Made by a program: the position numbers and the translations under genes. Below are positions 43,263 to 52,023 of a stretch of 64,000 nucleotides of DNA, one piece after another (position 1 is the stretch's first letter; each line of letters opens with the position of its first letter). Source of the stretch: JAJPKK01 sp963807015 (GTDB lineage: Bacteria > Pseudomonadota > Alphaproteobacteria > Rhizobiales > Xanthobacteraceae). The stretch lies in NCBI GenBank assembly GCA_963807015.1, contig CAWEAS010000002.1:310001-374000 (forward strand), given 5' to 3'. The notes beneath the pieces are model-generated. The model had not been told where the DNA came from. It saw only the letters and a list, made by a program, of their open reading frames with translations, and ran no database searches.

Positions 43263-44096
43263 ATGGCGGATATCAGCAATACCGAAGTCCCGGCGACCGA
43301 TGCGCAAGTGCCGGAAAGCGCCGCGCCGCGCAGTGTGCCGCGCTGGGTCATCACTGCGTCCTCGCTCGCGGTTCTCCTCCTCGTGTGGGAATGGTTCGGC
43401 CGCGACATCAACCCGGTGTTCGGCTCTTATCCGAGCGCAATTGCACAGGCATTCTGGGATCTTGCGAGGGACGGCAAGCTTGAAGCCGCGACCTTCGAAA
43501 GCCTGCAGCCGTTCTTCGTCGGCTACATCGCGGCGATCGTGCTCGGCGTGCCGCTCGGGCTCATCATCGGCCGCTATCGCACGGCGGAAGCAGCGCTCGG
43601 CATCTACGTGACGGCGGGCTACGCGATGCCGCTCGTCGCCCTCGTGCCGCTGCTCGTGTTGTGGCTCGGCATCGGCTTCATGGTGAAGGCCGCGGTGGTG
43701 TTCCTGATGTCGGTCTTCCCGATCTGCATCAACACCTGGGTTGGCGTAAATGCCGTGCCGAAAAGCCTGATCGAGGTCGGCAAGTCGTTCGTCGCCCCCA
43801 ATTCGGTGATCCTGCGGCGCATCGTGCTGCCGGCGACGCTGCCCTACATCATGGCGGGCATCCGCCTCGCCGTCGGCCGCGCCGTGGTCGCCATGGTGAT
43901 TGCGGAATTCTACACCGCGATCTCCGGCCTCGGCGCTATTATCATCAATTCCGCAAACAACTTCGACACGGCGAACATGTTCGTGCCGATTGTCGTGCTA
44001 ATGGTGCTGGCGATCGGGCTGACGAGCCTCATCGGCTTCGTCGAGCGCCGTGTCGCGCCCTGGCAGGCCGAGATCGCCGGCCGCGAACGGGAGTAA
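43263..44096 (+). CDS. ABC transporter permease, SsuC/TauC type
   Basis: 277 residues, ATG at 43263. Six to seven hydrophobic segments; the BPD_transp_1 EAA-like loop is VGKSFVAPNSVILRRIVLPATLPYIMAGIRLAVGRA. The ends LGLIIGRYR and the final VERRVAPWQAE fit the nitrate/sulfonate/pyrimidine importer permeases. It partners the preceding ATPase. The stop is 8 nt from the end of the convergent ThDP enzyme gene. Confidence 0.9.
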   Translation: MADISNTEVPATDAQVPESAAPRSVPRWVITASSLAVLLLVWEWFGRDINPVFGSYPSAIAQAFWDLARDGKLEAATFESLQPFFVGYIAAIVLGVPLGLIIGRYRTAEAALGIYVTAGYAMPLVALVPLLVLWLGIGFMVKAAVVFLMSVFPICINTWVGVNAVPKSLIEVGKSFVAPNSVILRRIVLPATLPYIMAGIRLAVGRAVVAMVIAEFYTAISGLGAIIINSANNFDTANMFVPIVVLMVLAIGLTSLIGFVERRVAPWQAEIAGRERE

Positions 44097-44103
44097 ACAT
44101 CGT

Positions 44104-45705
44104 TCAGTCGTAGACCGTGTCGACGTAGTGCTCGGAATCGACCACGGCTTCGATCACCGTCGGGCCGTCGGCGGCGAGCGCCTTGGTGACGGCGGCAGCG
44201 AGCGCGTCGGCGCTGCGCACCCCAAGTGCCGGCACGCCGAAATAATGCGCCGGCGGCTCGCGGTAATCCTCGGACTGTAACTCCGTGCCGTAGAGCGGGA
44301 ACTGTCGGCGGATCTGCTTCACCTTGATGAGCGCGAGCCAGCGGTCGTCGAGCACCACGATTGGCAGTGCAAGGCCGAGGCGCTTTGCTACCGCGACTTC
44401 GCCGCAGGTCATCTGGAAGCAGCCGTCGCCGATGAGCGCAACCACCGGCAGTTCGGGCCGCGCGAGCTTCGCCGCGATTGCACCGGGCAGGCCGAAACCC
44501 ATGGACGACCAGCCGTTGGTGATCTGGAACGATTTCGCGGCGTGCGCGGTCCATTGGCTGGCGATCTGGTGCGTATGCGCGCCAACATCGAACGCGAGGA
44601 TGCCGTCGCGCGGCAGCGCGGCGCGGACCGCGTCGATCGCTGCATGCGCGGTGAAGAACTTAGATTCCGGCCGCAGTACGGCCTGGAACGCGCGACGGTG
44701 CTCGGCAAGCGTAGCGTCCGTCCAAGCATTGCTGGAGGCGGGCATTGCGGCAAGCCGCGCGAGGGATTGATCGAGATCGCCGGTCACCTGGTGGACGAGC
44801 TTGACCGAGGGCGCAACGTCGGCCGTTTCGATGTCGACGTGGAGCAGCGGCAGGTCGCCGATCCAGGCTTCGTATTCGACCTCGATGGTGTCGTAGCCGA
44901 GCCCGACGATGAGATCGGCGGAGCGCAGGAAGCGACGCTGCACCTGCCGGCAGGCGCGCTCGATGCAGCCGAGCGATAGCGGATGATCTTCATCGATCAT
45001 GCCCTTGGCCATCGTCGTGGTGGCGAAGGGGAGGCGATGTCGCTCGACCACGCGGCGCAACAGTGCCGGCTCGGCGACCCGCATGGCCGAGGAACCGAGC
45101 ACGGCAATCGGCCGCTTGGCATTCGCGATCAAGTCGCCGGCGCGGGCGAGAGCGGCGTCAGGGGGCGGCGCGATCTTCTCGGGCGAGGCGGCCGGCGCAA
45201 GAGTCTCTCGCGCCGGCGCGAGCGCGACGTCCTCCGGCAGGTCGAGATGTACCGGCCCGCGCGGCTCGGTGAGCGCCAGCCGGATCGCGGCGTTCACGGT
45301 CTCGACGATGCGGCCGGTTTCCAATCGGAACGAGCCTTTGGTGATCGGCGCAAACAGCGCGTGATGGTCGATCCACATCTGGATGCGACGGCCGAGCTGC
45401 TCGTTGTTGAGGTTGCAGGTGAGGGCGATGAGCGGCGAGCGGTCGAGCCAGGCACAGCCGACGCCGGTCGCGAGGTTGGTCGCGCCGGGGCCGAGCGTCG
45501 CGATGCAGAGCCCCGGCACGCCGGTCATCCGCCCGCTGACATCGGCGGCGAAGCCCGCCGAGCCTTCGTGAGCCGTGAGCACGAACGCGACGCCGCCCTT
45601 GCGCATCGCCTCCATCAGCGGCAGCACGTTGCCGCTCGGAATGCCGAATCCGCGCGCGATCCCGGCTGCCTTCAAAGTCGCGACGATCAGATCGGCATTG
45701 TTCAT
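44104..45705 (-). CDS. thiamine-diphosphate enzyme, acetolactate synthase / benzoylformate decarboxylase-like
   Basis: 533 residues. The catalytic Glu47 is in TAHEGSAGFAAD, with the Pyr-domain, central Rossmann (SADLIVGLGYDT) and PP-domain order of the family. The ThDP-Mg motif is ALIGDGCFQMT followed about 26 residues later by DDRWLALIKVKQ, where the NN end of the motif is Asp-Asp-Arg-Trp. No FAD-binding AHAS signature is certain, so the reaction may be a decarboxylation or a carboligation. It is a stand-alone gene, convergent with the ABC permease and divergent from nothing close. Substrate unknown. Confidence 0.82.
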   Translation of the reverse strand: MNNADLIVATLKAAGIARGFGIPSGNVLPLMEAMRKGGVAFVLTAHEGSAGFAADVSGRMTGVPGLCIATLGPGATNLATGVGCAWLDRSPLIALTCNLNNEQLGRRIQMWIDHHALFAPITKGSFRLETGRIVETVNAAIRLALTEPRGPVHLDLPEDVALAPARETLAPAASPEKIAPPPDAALARAGDLIANAKRPIAVLGSSAMRVAEPALLRRVVERHRLPFATTTMAKGMIDEDHPLSLGCIERACRQVQRRFLRSADLIVGLGYDTIEVEYEAWIGDLPLLHVDIETADVAPSVKLVHQVTGDLDQSLARLAAMPASSNAWTDATLAEHRRAFQAVLRPESKFFTAHAAIDAVRAALPRDGILAFDVGAHTHQIASQWTAHAAKSFQITNGWSSMGFGLPGAIAAKLARPELPVVALIGDGCFQMTCGEVAVAKRLGLALPIVVLDDRWLALIKVKQIRRQFPLYGTELQSEDYREPPAHYFGVPALGVRSADALAAAVTKALAADGPTVIEAVVDSEHYVDTVYD

Positions 45706-45765
45706 AGGATTCTGCCTCGCGCCGGTGGGGCCGACTTCTTATCGCGGATCGCGGGCAAACGACAG

Positions 45766-46182
45766 TCAGGCGGGGCAGGGCTCGATCTTCGCGATCTCGA
45801 CTTCGAGACGGAGTTCGATTTCTGCCAGGACGCCGTCGAGCATCGGATCGCCCGAGACGTCCTTGAGCCCGGCAACCGCGGCCTTGAGCCGGCCCACGGC
45901 GTCGTGCCCGAGGTCGCCTTCGAGGAGGCCGATCTTGAGGGAATCGAGAGCATCGAGCGCCGTGCGGCCGCGCGCGACCGCGCGCCGCCGCCGCTCACCC
46001 GGTTCCTCGATGCCCTGAAGCGCAATCAGCACGTCGATGCCGCCGATCGACCGAACGCCGGTGTTGGCCGTCGGCGACGTCGCCGCTTCCCCTTCGCCGA
46101 GCGTGAAACCGTCCGAGCCGCTGCGGCGCACCGACTTGCTCGACGTCACCCCGCCGGCGCCATTCGTTCGCTCGACCCGCAT
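45766..46182 (-). CDS. fliX: flagellar assembly regulator FliX
   Basis: 138 residues, ATG with GGGAGA 5 nt upstream. A disordered N-terminal half (MRVERTNGAGGV) is followed by a helical region with RRRAVARGRTALDALDSLKIGLLEGDLGHDAVGRL and DPMLDGVLAEIELRLEVEIAKIE, the FliX pattern known from Caulobacter, where FliX links flagellar assembly to the FlbD regulator. It is divergent from flgI with 325 nt between starts, an arrangement typical of alphaproteobacterial flagellar loci. A CtrA-like box is in the shared spacer. Confidence 0.85.
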   Translation of the reverse strand: MRVERTNGAGGVTSSKSVRRSGSDGFTLGEGEAATSPTANTGVRSIGGIDVLIALQGIEEPGERRRRAVARGRTALDALDSLKIGLLEGDLGHDAVGRLKAAVAGLKDVSGDPMLDGVLAEIELRLEVEIAKIEPCPA

Positions 46183-46199
46183 GAAGCTCTCCCATCGAC

Positions 46200-46291
46200 C
46201 CGTAGCCCGGATGAAGCGAAGCGAAGTCCGGGAACAGCCTCGCTAATGGCACCGCCGACCCGGATTACGCTTCGCTTCATCCGGGCTACAC
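46200..46291. repeat. palindromic intergenic element, family B copy 2
   Basis: Left arm starts CGTAGCCCGGATGAAGCGAAGC at 46200 and pairs with a right arm ending GCTTCATCCGGGCTAC at 46289; a spacer of about 25 nt separates them. It is a relative of 36330-36427. It lies upstream of fliX, between that gene and the CtrA-like site. Confidence 0.7.
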
Positions 46292-46307
46292 ACAGTTCCG
46301 CAGCATG

Positions 46308-46323
46308 GTTAATGCTTGGTAAA
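46308..46323 (-). promoter_or_regulatory. CtrA-like binding site between fliX and flgI
   Basis: On the minus strand the site reads TTTA-N7-TTAAC, one mismatch from the alphaproteobacterial CtrA consensus TTAA-N7-TTAAC. It lies about 126 nt upstream of fliX and 185 nt upstream of flgI. In Caulobacter CtrA activates fliX. The assignment rests on sequence and position alone. Confidence 0.4.
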
Positions 46324-46507
46324 TACCCGGCAATTATTGCCCAGCAACGGCAAAGCATGCCACGCCGCGGCTTGCCCTGAATCTCGCTTCGATTGCCGCT
46401 TTCGTAATTATTTCAAGGGCTTGCAAAAAAATACTGGAATGGCACGCAACTCGCTTCACTTGGACCGGCAGCGCGGCTCGCGGCAAGCGCTGGGGTGGGG
46501 ACGGGCA

Positions 46508-47656
46508 ATGCCGGTGACTGGTTGGGATGTTGGTAGAGCAACGCGGGCAAGTGCGAGGGCGGTCACGTGCATCGTCGCGGCCGTCCTCGCGTTCGCGAGC
46601 TTCGCTCCGGCCGACGCCGCCTCCCGCATCAAGGACCTCGCCAATATCGAAGGTGTGCGCGACAACCAGCTCATCGGCTATGGGCTCGTGGTCGGCCTCC
46701 AGGGCACCGGCGACACCATCAACAATTCGCCGTTCACCAAGCAGTCGATCACCGCGATGCTGGAGCGCCTCGGCGTCAACATCCGCGGGCAGAATCTCAG
46801 TCTCAAGAACGTCGCCGCCGTAATGGTCACGGCGAACCTGCCGGCATTCTCGACCCAGGGCACGCGGATCGACGTCACCGTCTCCGCCCTTGGCGATGCC
46901 AAGAGTCTGCAAGGCGGCACGCTCCTGGTGACGCCGCTCCTCGGCGCCGACGGCAACGTCTATGCGGTCGCCCAGGGCTCGCTCGCGATCGGCGGCTTCC
47001 AGGTGCAGGGCGAGGCGGCGAGCATCACCCGCGGCGTGCCGACCGTCGGCCGCATCGCCAACGGGGCGATCATCGAGCGCGAGATCGAGTTCGCGCTCAA
47101 CAGTCTGCCCAACGTTCGCCTCGCACTGCGCAATTCCGACTTCACGACGGCGAAGCGCATCGCCGCCGCCATCAACGATTTTCTTGGCGCTGCGACGGCC
47201 GAACCGGTCGATCCTTCGACGGTGGCGCTGACGGTGCCGAAGGAATACGCGAACAACGTCGTCGCGCTCCTCACCGAGATCGAGCAGCTTCAGATCGAGC
47301 CGGACCTCGCGGCGAAAATCATCATCGACGAGCGCTCCGGCATCATCGTGATGGGTCGCGATGTGCGCGTCTCGATGGTGGCGGTATCGCAGGGCAACCT
47401 CACGGTGACCATTTCGGAGACGCCACAGGTGAGCCAGCCGGCACCGTTCTCGCGCGGCCGCACCGTCGTCGTGCCGCGCACCAAAGTCGGTGTGCAGGAG
47501 GATGGCCGCAAGCTTGCCATCGTGCCGGACGGCGTGTCGCTGCAGCAGCTCGTCGATGGCCTCAATGCGTTGGGCATTGGCCCGCGCGACCTGATCTCCA
47601 TCCTGCAGGCAATCAAGGCCGCCGGCGCGGTCCAGGCCGATGTCGAGGTGATGTGA
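46508..47656 (+). CDS. flgI: flagellar P-ring protein FlgI
   Basis: 382 residues from the ATG at 46508 with a G-rich ribosome site. A signal peptide ends PADAA (about residue 37). SRIKDLANIEGVRDNQLIGYGLVVGLQGTGD is the invariant FlgI start, followed by NVAAVMVTANLP, GDAKSLQGGTLL and LQAIKAAGA at the end. FlgI polymerises around the rod in the periplasm and peptidoglycan layer. Its TGA overlaps the ATG of the next gene by one base. flgH and flgA are not in the window. Confidence 0.96.
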   Translation: MPVTGWDVGRATRASARAVTCIVAAVLAFASFAPADAASRIKDLANIEGVRDNQLIGYGLVVGLQGTGDTINNSPFTKQSITAMLERLGVNIRGQNLSLKNVAAVMVTANLPAFSTQGTRIDVTVSALGDAKSLQGGTLLVTPLLGADGNVYAVAQGSLAIGGFQVQGEAASITRGVPTVGRIANGAIIEREIEFALNSLPNVRLALRNSDFTTAKRIAAAINDFLGAATAEPVDPSTVALTVPKEYANNVVALLTEIEQLQIEPDLAAKIIIDERSGIIVMGRDVRVSMVAVSQGNLTVTISETPQVSQPAPFSRGRTVVVPRTKVGVQEDGRKLAIVPDGVSLQQLVDGLNALGIGPRDLISILQAIKAAGAVQADVEVM

Positions 47657-47991
47657 TGACGGCGCTTCCGCTCGATATCGCCCAGCTCGTGGTGCCCTAT
47701 GGCGCGACCCCGCGCGTTCGTTCGAACGAGGCATCGGGTGACCGCACCCGCGCCCAGGCCAATGATTTCGAGGCGATGTTCCTCTCCTCGATGATGCAGC
47801 ACATGTTCACCGATATCGGCGACGAAGGGCCGCTCGGAAATGCGAAGGGCGTCGGCGTGTGGCGCTCGATGCTGACCGATCAATACGGCAAGGCCTTCGT
47901 TAAGGCCGGCGGCATCGGCATCGCGAACCAGATCTACAAGTCGCTCATGGCCCACAAGGCTGCCGCGGCGACGACCGCGAAAGTGAGCTGA
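47656..47991 (+). CDS. FlgJ N-terminal-like rod-binding protein (CheL type)
   Basis: 111 residues overlapping flgI by one nucleotide (TGATG). It consists only of the rod-binding module, QANDFEAMFLSSMMQHMF, GVWRSMLTDQYGKAF and GGIGIANQIY, without the C-terminal muramidase of enteric FlgJ. This is usual in alphaproteobacteria (annotated CheL). It probably caps or helps rod assembly in the periplasm, with another enzyme cutting peptidoglycan. Coupled translation with flgI supports a joint function. Confidence 0.88.
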   Translation: MTALPLDIAQLVVPYGATPRVRSNEASGDRTRAQANDFEAMFLSSMMQHMFTDIGDEGPLGNAKGVGVWRSMLTDQYGKAFVKAGGIGIANQIYKSLMAHKAAAATTAKVS

Positions 47992-48022
47992 CCACCGTCG
48001 CCAGCTGAAAGGAACGCCAATC

Positions 48023-48643
48023 ATGCGCAATTCGCCTGCCGCTCCTCGCGCCGAGCCGCCGCTGCGTGCCACGCCGAGCCCGGCCGCGCCTGTGGCGCCA
48101 ACTACGCGCACCGTCCCGGCTCCGGCGCAATCGCGAGGCCGGCCTCAGCCGCAAGCTCAGCAGCAGCCGAAGGCGCCGCCGCAGCCACAGGTCCAGCCGA
48201 TCACCACTGAGGCCGAAGCCCGCGCGGTGACGGCGGAGATCGAAAAGCTGATGACCGAGCTGTGCGGGATCGTCGAGGAGGAGACCGCGCTGGTGCGCGG
48301 CGGTCGGCTCACCACGGCGGCGAAGGTTGCGCAGCGCAAGACCGAACTCGCCCGCGCCTTCATGGACCATGCGGCACGGCTGCGCGCGAGCACGCGTTTT
48401 CTTGCGGCGGCAACGCCGAACCTGCTCGACACGCTGCGCCAACAGCACGAGCAGTTTCGCGCCCGCCTGCAGATCAACCTCACGGTGCTCGCCACTGCGC
48501 GCGCAGTATCCGAAGGCATCTTGCGCGGCGTCGCGACCGAACTTCAGAAGCGATCGACGCCGACGACCTATGGCTCGACCGGCCGCGCCTATGCCCCACC
48601 GCGCCGCGCTGCCGCGCCGATCGCCGTCAGCCGGTCGTTGTAG
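48023..48643 (+). CDS. FlgN-like flagellar export chaperone, Pro-rich N-terminus
   Basis: 206 residues. An N-terminal Pro/Gln/Ala-rich tail (1 to about 60) precedes a helical region AVTAEIEKLMTELCGIVEEETALVRGGRLTTAAKVAQRKTELARAF, similar to FlgN-type chaperones that hold hook-filament junction proteins. It is 31 nt after the CheL gene, so part of the flgI operon. Length and Pro-rich start exceed enteric FlgN (about 140). Assignment is by helical pattern and context, not strong identity. Confidence 0.65.
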   Translation: MRNSPAAPRAEPPLRATPSPAAPVAPTTRTVPAPAQSRGRPQPQAQQQPKAPPQPQVQPITTEAEARAVTAEIEKLMTELCGIVEEETALVRGGRLTTAAKVAQRKTELARAFMDHAARLRASTRFLAAATPNLLDTLRQQHEQFRARLQINLTVLATARAVSEGILRGVATELQKRSTPTTYGSTGRAYAPPRRAAAPIAVSRSL

Positions 48644-48660
48644 GCAGGCACAAAAAGCAC

Positions 48661-48763
48661 GCGTAGGGTGGGCAAAGGCGCGTGCTTACGCGCCGTGCCC
48701 ACGCGGTCCGTGCGAAAGCGGTGGGCATACGCGGCCTTCGTCCGCGCTTTGCCCACCCTACGC
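48661..48763. repeat. palindromic intergenic element, family D
   Basis: GCGTAGGGTGGGCAAAG (48661-48677) pairs perfectly with CTTTGCCCACCCTACGC (48747-48763), with further internal pairing (GTGCCCAC against GTGGGCAT). It lies between the convergent flagellar and exported-protein genes and may act as a transcription boundary. Such GGGTGGGCAAAG palindromes are widespread in Bradyrhizobiaceae. Confidence 0.75.
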
Positions 48764-48784
48764 GTTCGGCCGCGCACCGCGGCA

Positions 48785-49645
48785 TTACTTCTGCGGGCGA
48801 TTGAAATATTTCAAATCGGGCGGCGCCTGGTTCTTTCTTGCCGGCATCAACAGTCCGTCGGCGCTCAGGAAATAATTTTCCTTGCCGATGCCGATCTGCG
48901 CGTTGCCGCTCGAGATGTAATATTCCGGCCATTCGGCGCGCAGATCCGGATTGTGGACGTATTTCTTGTCGACGATCCACGGATGCGTCAACGCGTGGTC
49001 GATCGTCGTGATCTCGTCATGGAGCATCTTCGGATCGGCCTTGTCGAGATAGATGCGCTCCCGGAAGATCGACTGATTGTCGAAATGTAGCGGCAGCCCC
49101 AATTCGTCGTAGGCGCGCGGTCCCTTGAAGCCGCGCGTCTCGACCTCGAGCACGTCGTAGCGGCCATCGCCGTCTTCGTCGATCCACCGCCCGATCGAGT
49201 ACCCCGCGTAGGTCGGCTCGTACTCCTTGGGCCAGTCGCGTCCATCGGTGTAGATGCGGCGGAAGTGGTCGTACATCCCGACAAGAACGTACGTGGCATC
49301 CGGCGTGATGACGAACTCCATGGGGATGAACGCCATCATCATGTGCGGCATGCCGGCGGCGCGTCCCAAGGTGGTCGGAAAGTTGCCGAGGCCGCCTTGC
49401 GCCTGATCGGCGATGCTCGCCTCGAGCACGGCTTTATATTCGGGCGTCAGCGGCGCCTGTTGCCCGCGCCCCCACGGCTTGGTCTGGTCATGGGAGGGCT
49501 GGGTGCCGGTCGGAACGGAGAACCGCATCCACTGGCCTCGCCAATCAGGGTACTTCCCGTCATCGGCCGCCTGCGCGTTGCCGATCATCGCAGGAACGGC
49601 CAACAGCGCGATTGCGATCGCCACGGCCCTGCCGCGGTTCAGCAT
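48785..49645 (-). CDS. exported protein of unknown family, 286 aa
   Basis: The ATG at 49645 has GGGGAGG 5 nt upstream; an earlier ATG would add 15 residues. A signal peptide ends NAQAAD (about residue 27). The mature part has WRGQWMRFSVPTG, MYDHFRRIYTDGRDWP, a D-rich calcium-like loop RWIDEDGDGRYDVLEVETRGFKGPRAYD and DEITTIDHALTHPW. This family is abundant in soil Proteobacteria, usually as periplasmic hypothetical proteins. A distant likeness to the gene at 55998 (both with W-G-W start regions and a TDGR/ID-like core) is possible. No function is known. Confidence 0.65.
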   Translation of the reverse strand: MLNRGRAVAIAIALLAVPAMIGNAQAADDGKYPDWRGQWMRFSVPTGTQPSHDQTKPWGRGQQAPLTPEYKAVLEASIADQAQGGLGNFPTTLGRAAGMPHMMMAFIPMEFVITPDATYVLVGMYDHFRRIYTDGRDWPKEYEPTYAGYSIGRWIDEDGDGRYDVLEVETRGFKGPRAYDELGLPLHFDNQSIFRERIYLDKADPKMLHDEITTIDHALTHPWIVDKKYVHNPDLRAEWPEYYISSGNAQIGIGKENYFLSADGLLMPARKNQAPPDLKYFNRPQK

Positions 49646-49851
49646 GATGACCTCCCCGAAATTTCTTCGATCGCGCGAAGCCCCGAGCAAGACGAATTTC
49701 CCCGACGGATGAGTGAGGATACACGTCCTCCAAGCGCACGCAAAGGTGGCTCGACGCGTTGCAACAACGTGAATCGATTAAAGCACTCGACAATGCCGAG
49801 CCGCCGCGTTTGCCCGCGCGATGCAGATCGGTTCGTCCGGACGATGAAAAA

Positions 49852-51318
49852 TCAATTTGTGATATGGGCCGTTTGCAGGGACTGCGCGAACATTGCGTTG
49901 AGGGCATCTGTTATCGCCTGGGGGCTGCTCGCCGTGTAGTAGAAGCCGGGCGAAGCACAGGCCTGCAATGCTGTCGGGATGTTCGGAATGATGGCGTTGA
50001 CCGCAAAGTCTTCGCCGTTGGCAAAATTCGTCGCGTTCTGAATCGTCTGATAAGGGATATACAAGACGGCGATCGTTATCCCGCGATTCTTGAGCGGCGT
50101 GCAGAGTGTCGAGTCCAGCACTGTGGCTTGGTTGCTGCCTGCCCAGTTGCCGCTCCATTGCGTCTGGGAATCCTGCGCGCCGTCGGTGATGAGAAACACG
50201 TATGGTAGCGGGCTCTTTTTGGTCCCCGTGCCGACTGACGTAATCAAGTTGTTCATGCTCGGGAAGGCGTTTTCGAAATGCGTGCCGCCTGATCCCAGGG
50301 ATGCGTTGTTACCGGTATCCAACAGGGTCGCGAGTTGTGCGGCCGCGTAGTTGATGGTGCCTTGGCTGCTGGCTGATCCGCTCAGCTTGGTGGTCAAGGG
50401 AAAATACGAATAAAGATACTGGATGAACGGATAGAGCCCGACCTGGAATTGATTGGTGACCTTTTCGCTGTTGACGGCGGTTTGCAGCAGCGCGTTCACG
50501 GCATAACCGACGGCGTCGGCGCGCAATTGGATGCACGCGCTCGTTCCGGGTGTCGGGCACGAGGTGACAGGCGTATTGGCCGTGTTTCCGGCTGTCCGCG
50601 ACAGGGCGAAGCCCTGGCAATATCCGTTGGTGCTGTACTTCTGCTCGTTATCCGGGCAAGCGCCCTGCGTCGTGAAATGACAGGCGAAGGTGCAACCGTT
50701 CGGATAGAGGGTGTAATTGTCCGGATTGATGCTTTGCAGCCGCGTCTGCTCGGTGGCAGTCGACGGGAAGCTCATCGATCCGGACACGTCGAGCATGAGG
50801 TAGTAGTTGATGTAGATCGGCATGCTGCTCGATGACGTCGACTGACCCGTCACCGATATGTTCTTGGTGCCGAACATTCCCATGAAGTAGGTCGGCACCG
50901 ACGCGGTGAATTGAACAACCGAGGCAAGGGTCGTGCCGGTCTTCGTAACGGTCGCGGTAACCTGCAAATTGGTAAAGCCGGTCTTTCCACTCAGGTTGCC
51001 GTTGAACACATTGGTCGCTTCGGTCACGCCTACCGACACCGAGCCGTTGCCGGTCATGCTCATGGCGGCGTTATAGCCGGCGGAATTCTGTGACACTGCT
51101 GCGAGGCTTGCCGAATCGGCGGATGCCTGCAACTCGTTCCGGATCATGGACCCGCGGGCATAGTCCACGCCCACGCCGACCAGCATGACGATCGGAATAA
51201 GCGTCAGAGAGAACGTGATCGCGACGTTGCCGCGGCGATCACGGCAAAACCGGGCGAGCAGGCTCCGCAGGGAACCTTCTGGGCGCGAGTGTTTCATGAC
51301 TTGGCGCGAGTGTTTCAT
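49852..51318 (-). CDS. TadG/TadE-like pilus-assembly protein with VWA domain
   Basis: 488 residues. An N-terminal TadE-type segment (RRGNVAITFSLTLIPIVMLVGVGVDYARG) anchors the protein, followed by a periplasmic VWA-like domain with the metal site DVSGSMS and a matching Asp in FLITDGAQ. The domain has many Ser/Thr/Asn and two Cys pairs (GCTFACHF, CSCPT-like). TadG proteins help assemble Flp pili. No other tad/cpa genes are in the window, so it is probably an orphan surface protein. The first seven codons (MKHSRQV) are repeated with change in the next seven (MKHSRPE), giving two in-frame starts 21 nt apart. Confidence 0.82.
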   Translation of the reverse strand: MKHSRQVMKHSRPEGSLRSLLARFCRDRRGNVAITFSLTLIPIVMLVGVGVDYARGSMIRNELQASADSASLAAVSQNSAGYNAAMSMTGNGSVSVGVTEATNVFNGNLSGKTGFTNLQVTATVTKTGTTLASVVQFTASVPTYFMGMFGTKNISVTGQSTSSSSMPIYINYYLMLDVSGSMSFPSTATEQTRLQSINPDNYTLYPNGCTFACHFTTQGACPDNEQKYSTNGYCQGFALSRTAGNTANTPVTSCPTPGTSACIQLRADAVGYAVNALLQTAVNSEKVTNQFQVGLYPFIQYLYSYFPLTTKLSGSASSQGTINYAAAQLATLLDTGNNASLGSGGTHFENAFPSMNNLITSVGTGTKKSPLPYVFLITDGAQDSQTQWSGNWAGSNQATVLDSTLCTPLKNRGITIAVLYIPYQTIQNATNFANGEDFAVNAIIPNIPTALQACASPGFYYTASSPQAITDALNAMFAQSLQTAHITN

Positions 51319-51546
51319 GATCGAACTTAGTTAAATTGCGAAGCTTGCTAAAATGTGAAACGCGGGGCGAATCTCCCCGGTTTATGAGTGCATTAACGTG
51401 TTTACTGCGGTTTGATTTATACAAAGTAACTTCTAACCAAACATGCGCGCTGCGACGCCTGCAGGCGCACCCGCTGCGGGCCTCCATGAACCGCTGCGGC
51501 GGGTGATGCCACTAAAGGTGGATATTTTTCGCCTGAGGAGCGAGCG

Positions 51547-52023
51547 GTGACCCGCAACCCGATCACGTTCGTGCGCGTGGCCCTGGCTCTGGCCGTAGGC
51601 GTTGCCTACGACTTGACGGTATTTCTCGACGCCTATCCCTACAACCAGCGCTCTCAGCACGAACTCTATAATTCCGGCAGCAGCGGTTTGCTGATCGCGG
51701 TGTTGATCCCGCTGGTCTGTGCCTTCCTGCTCGATTTCAAGGTGCTGCGTCCCCGCGACGACGCGCGAGCCACCAGCGATCGCGTTGGCGTGTCGGCCTC
51801 GCTCGACTCGCTCGGGCTCCTCATTCCCTGCGCTATCATTCTCGCCGTAACATTGACGCACACGATCGTTCTCATCCATGACACGGCAATCGATCCGACG
51901 ACGCATAATCTGCTGCCGATCGAATATATCTTCGTCTGGATCATGGTGGGCGTTCCCGCGATCGCCGGATCGATGCTGGCGCGCGGCATCTGCTGGACCA
52001 TCCGTCGCCTGATGCCGCAGTGA
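51547..52023 (+). CDS. hypothetical inner-membrane protein, 158 aa
   Basis: GTG start with GAGGAG 6 nt upstream. Four hydrophobic segments (about 10-27, 45-62, 88-106, 124-144) separated by short polar loops; no signal peptide and no recognisable motif. The small hydrophilic middle (RPRDDARATSDRVG) is charged. It stands alone, 228 nt after the divergent VWA gene start and 313 nt before the TRAP gene. I do not recognise a family. Confidence 0.6.
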   Translation: MTRNPITFVRVALALAVGVAYDLTVFLDAYPYNQRSQHELYNSGSSGLLIAVLIPLVCAFLLDFKVLRPRDDARATSDRVGVSASLDSLGLLIPCAIILAVTLTHTIVLIHDTAIDPTTHNLLPIEYIFVWIMVGVPAIAGSMLARGICWTIRRLMPQ

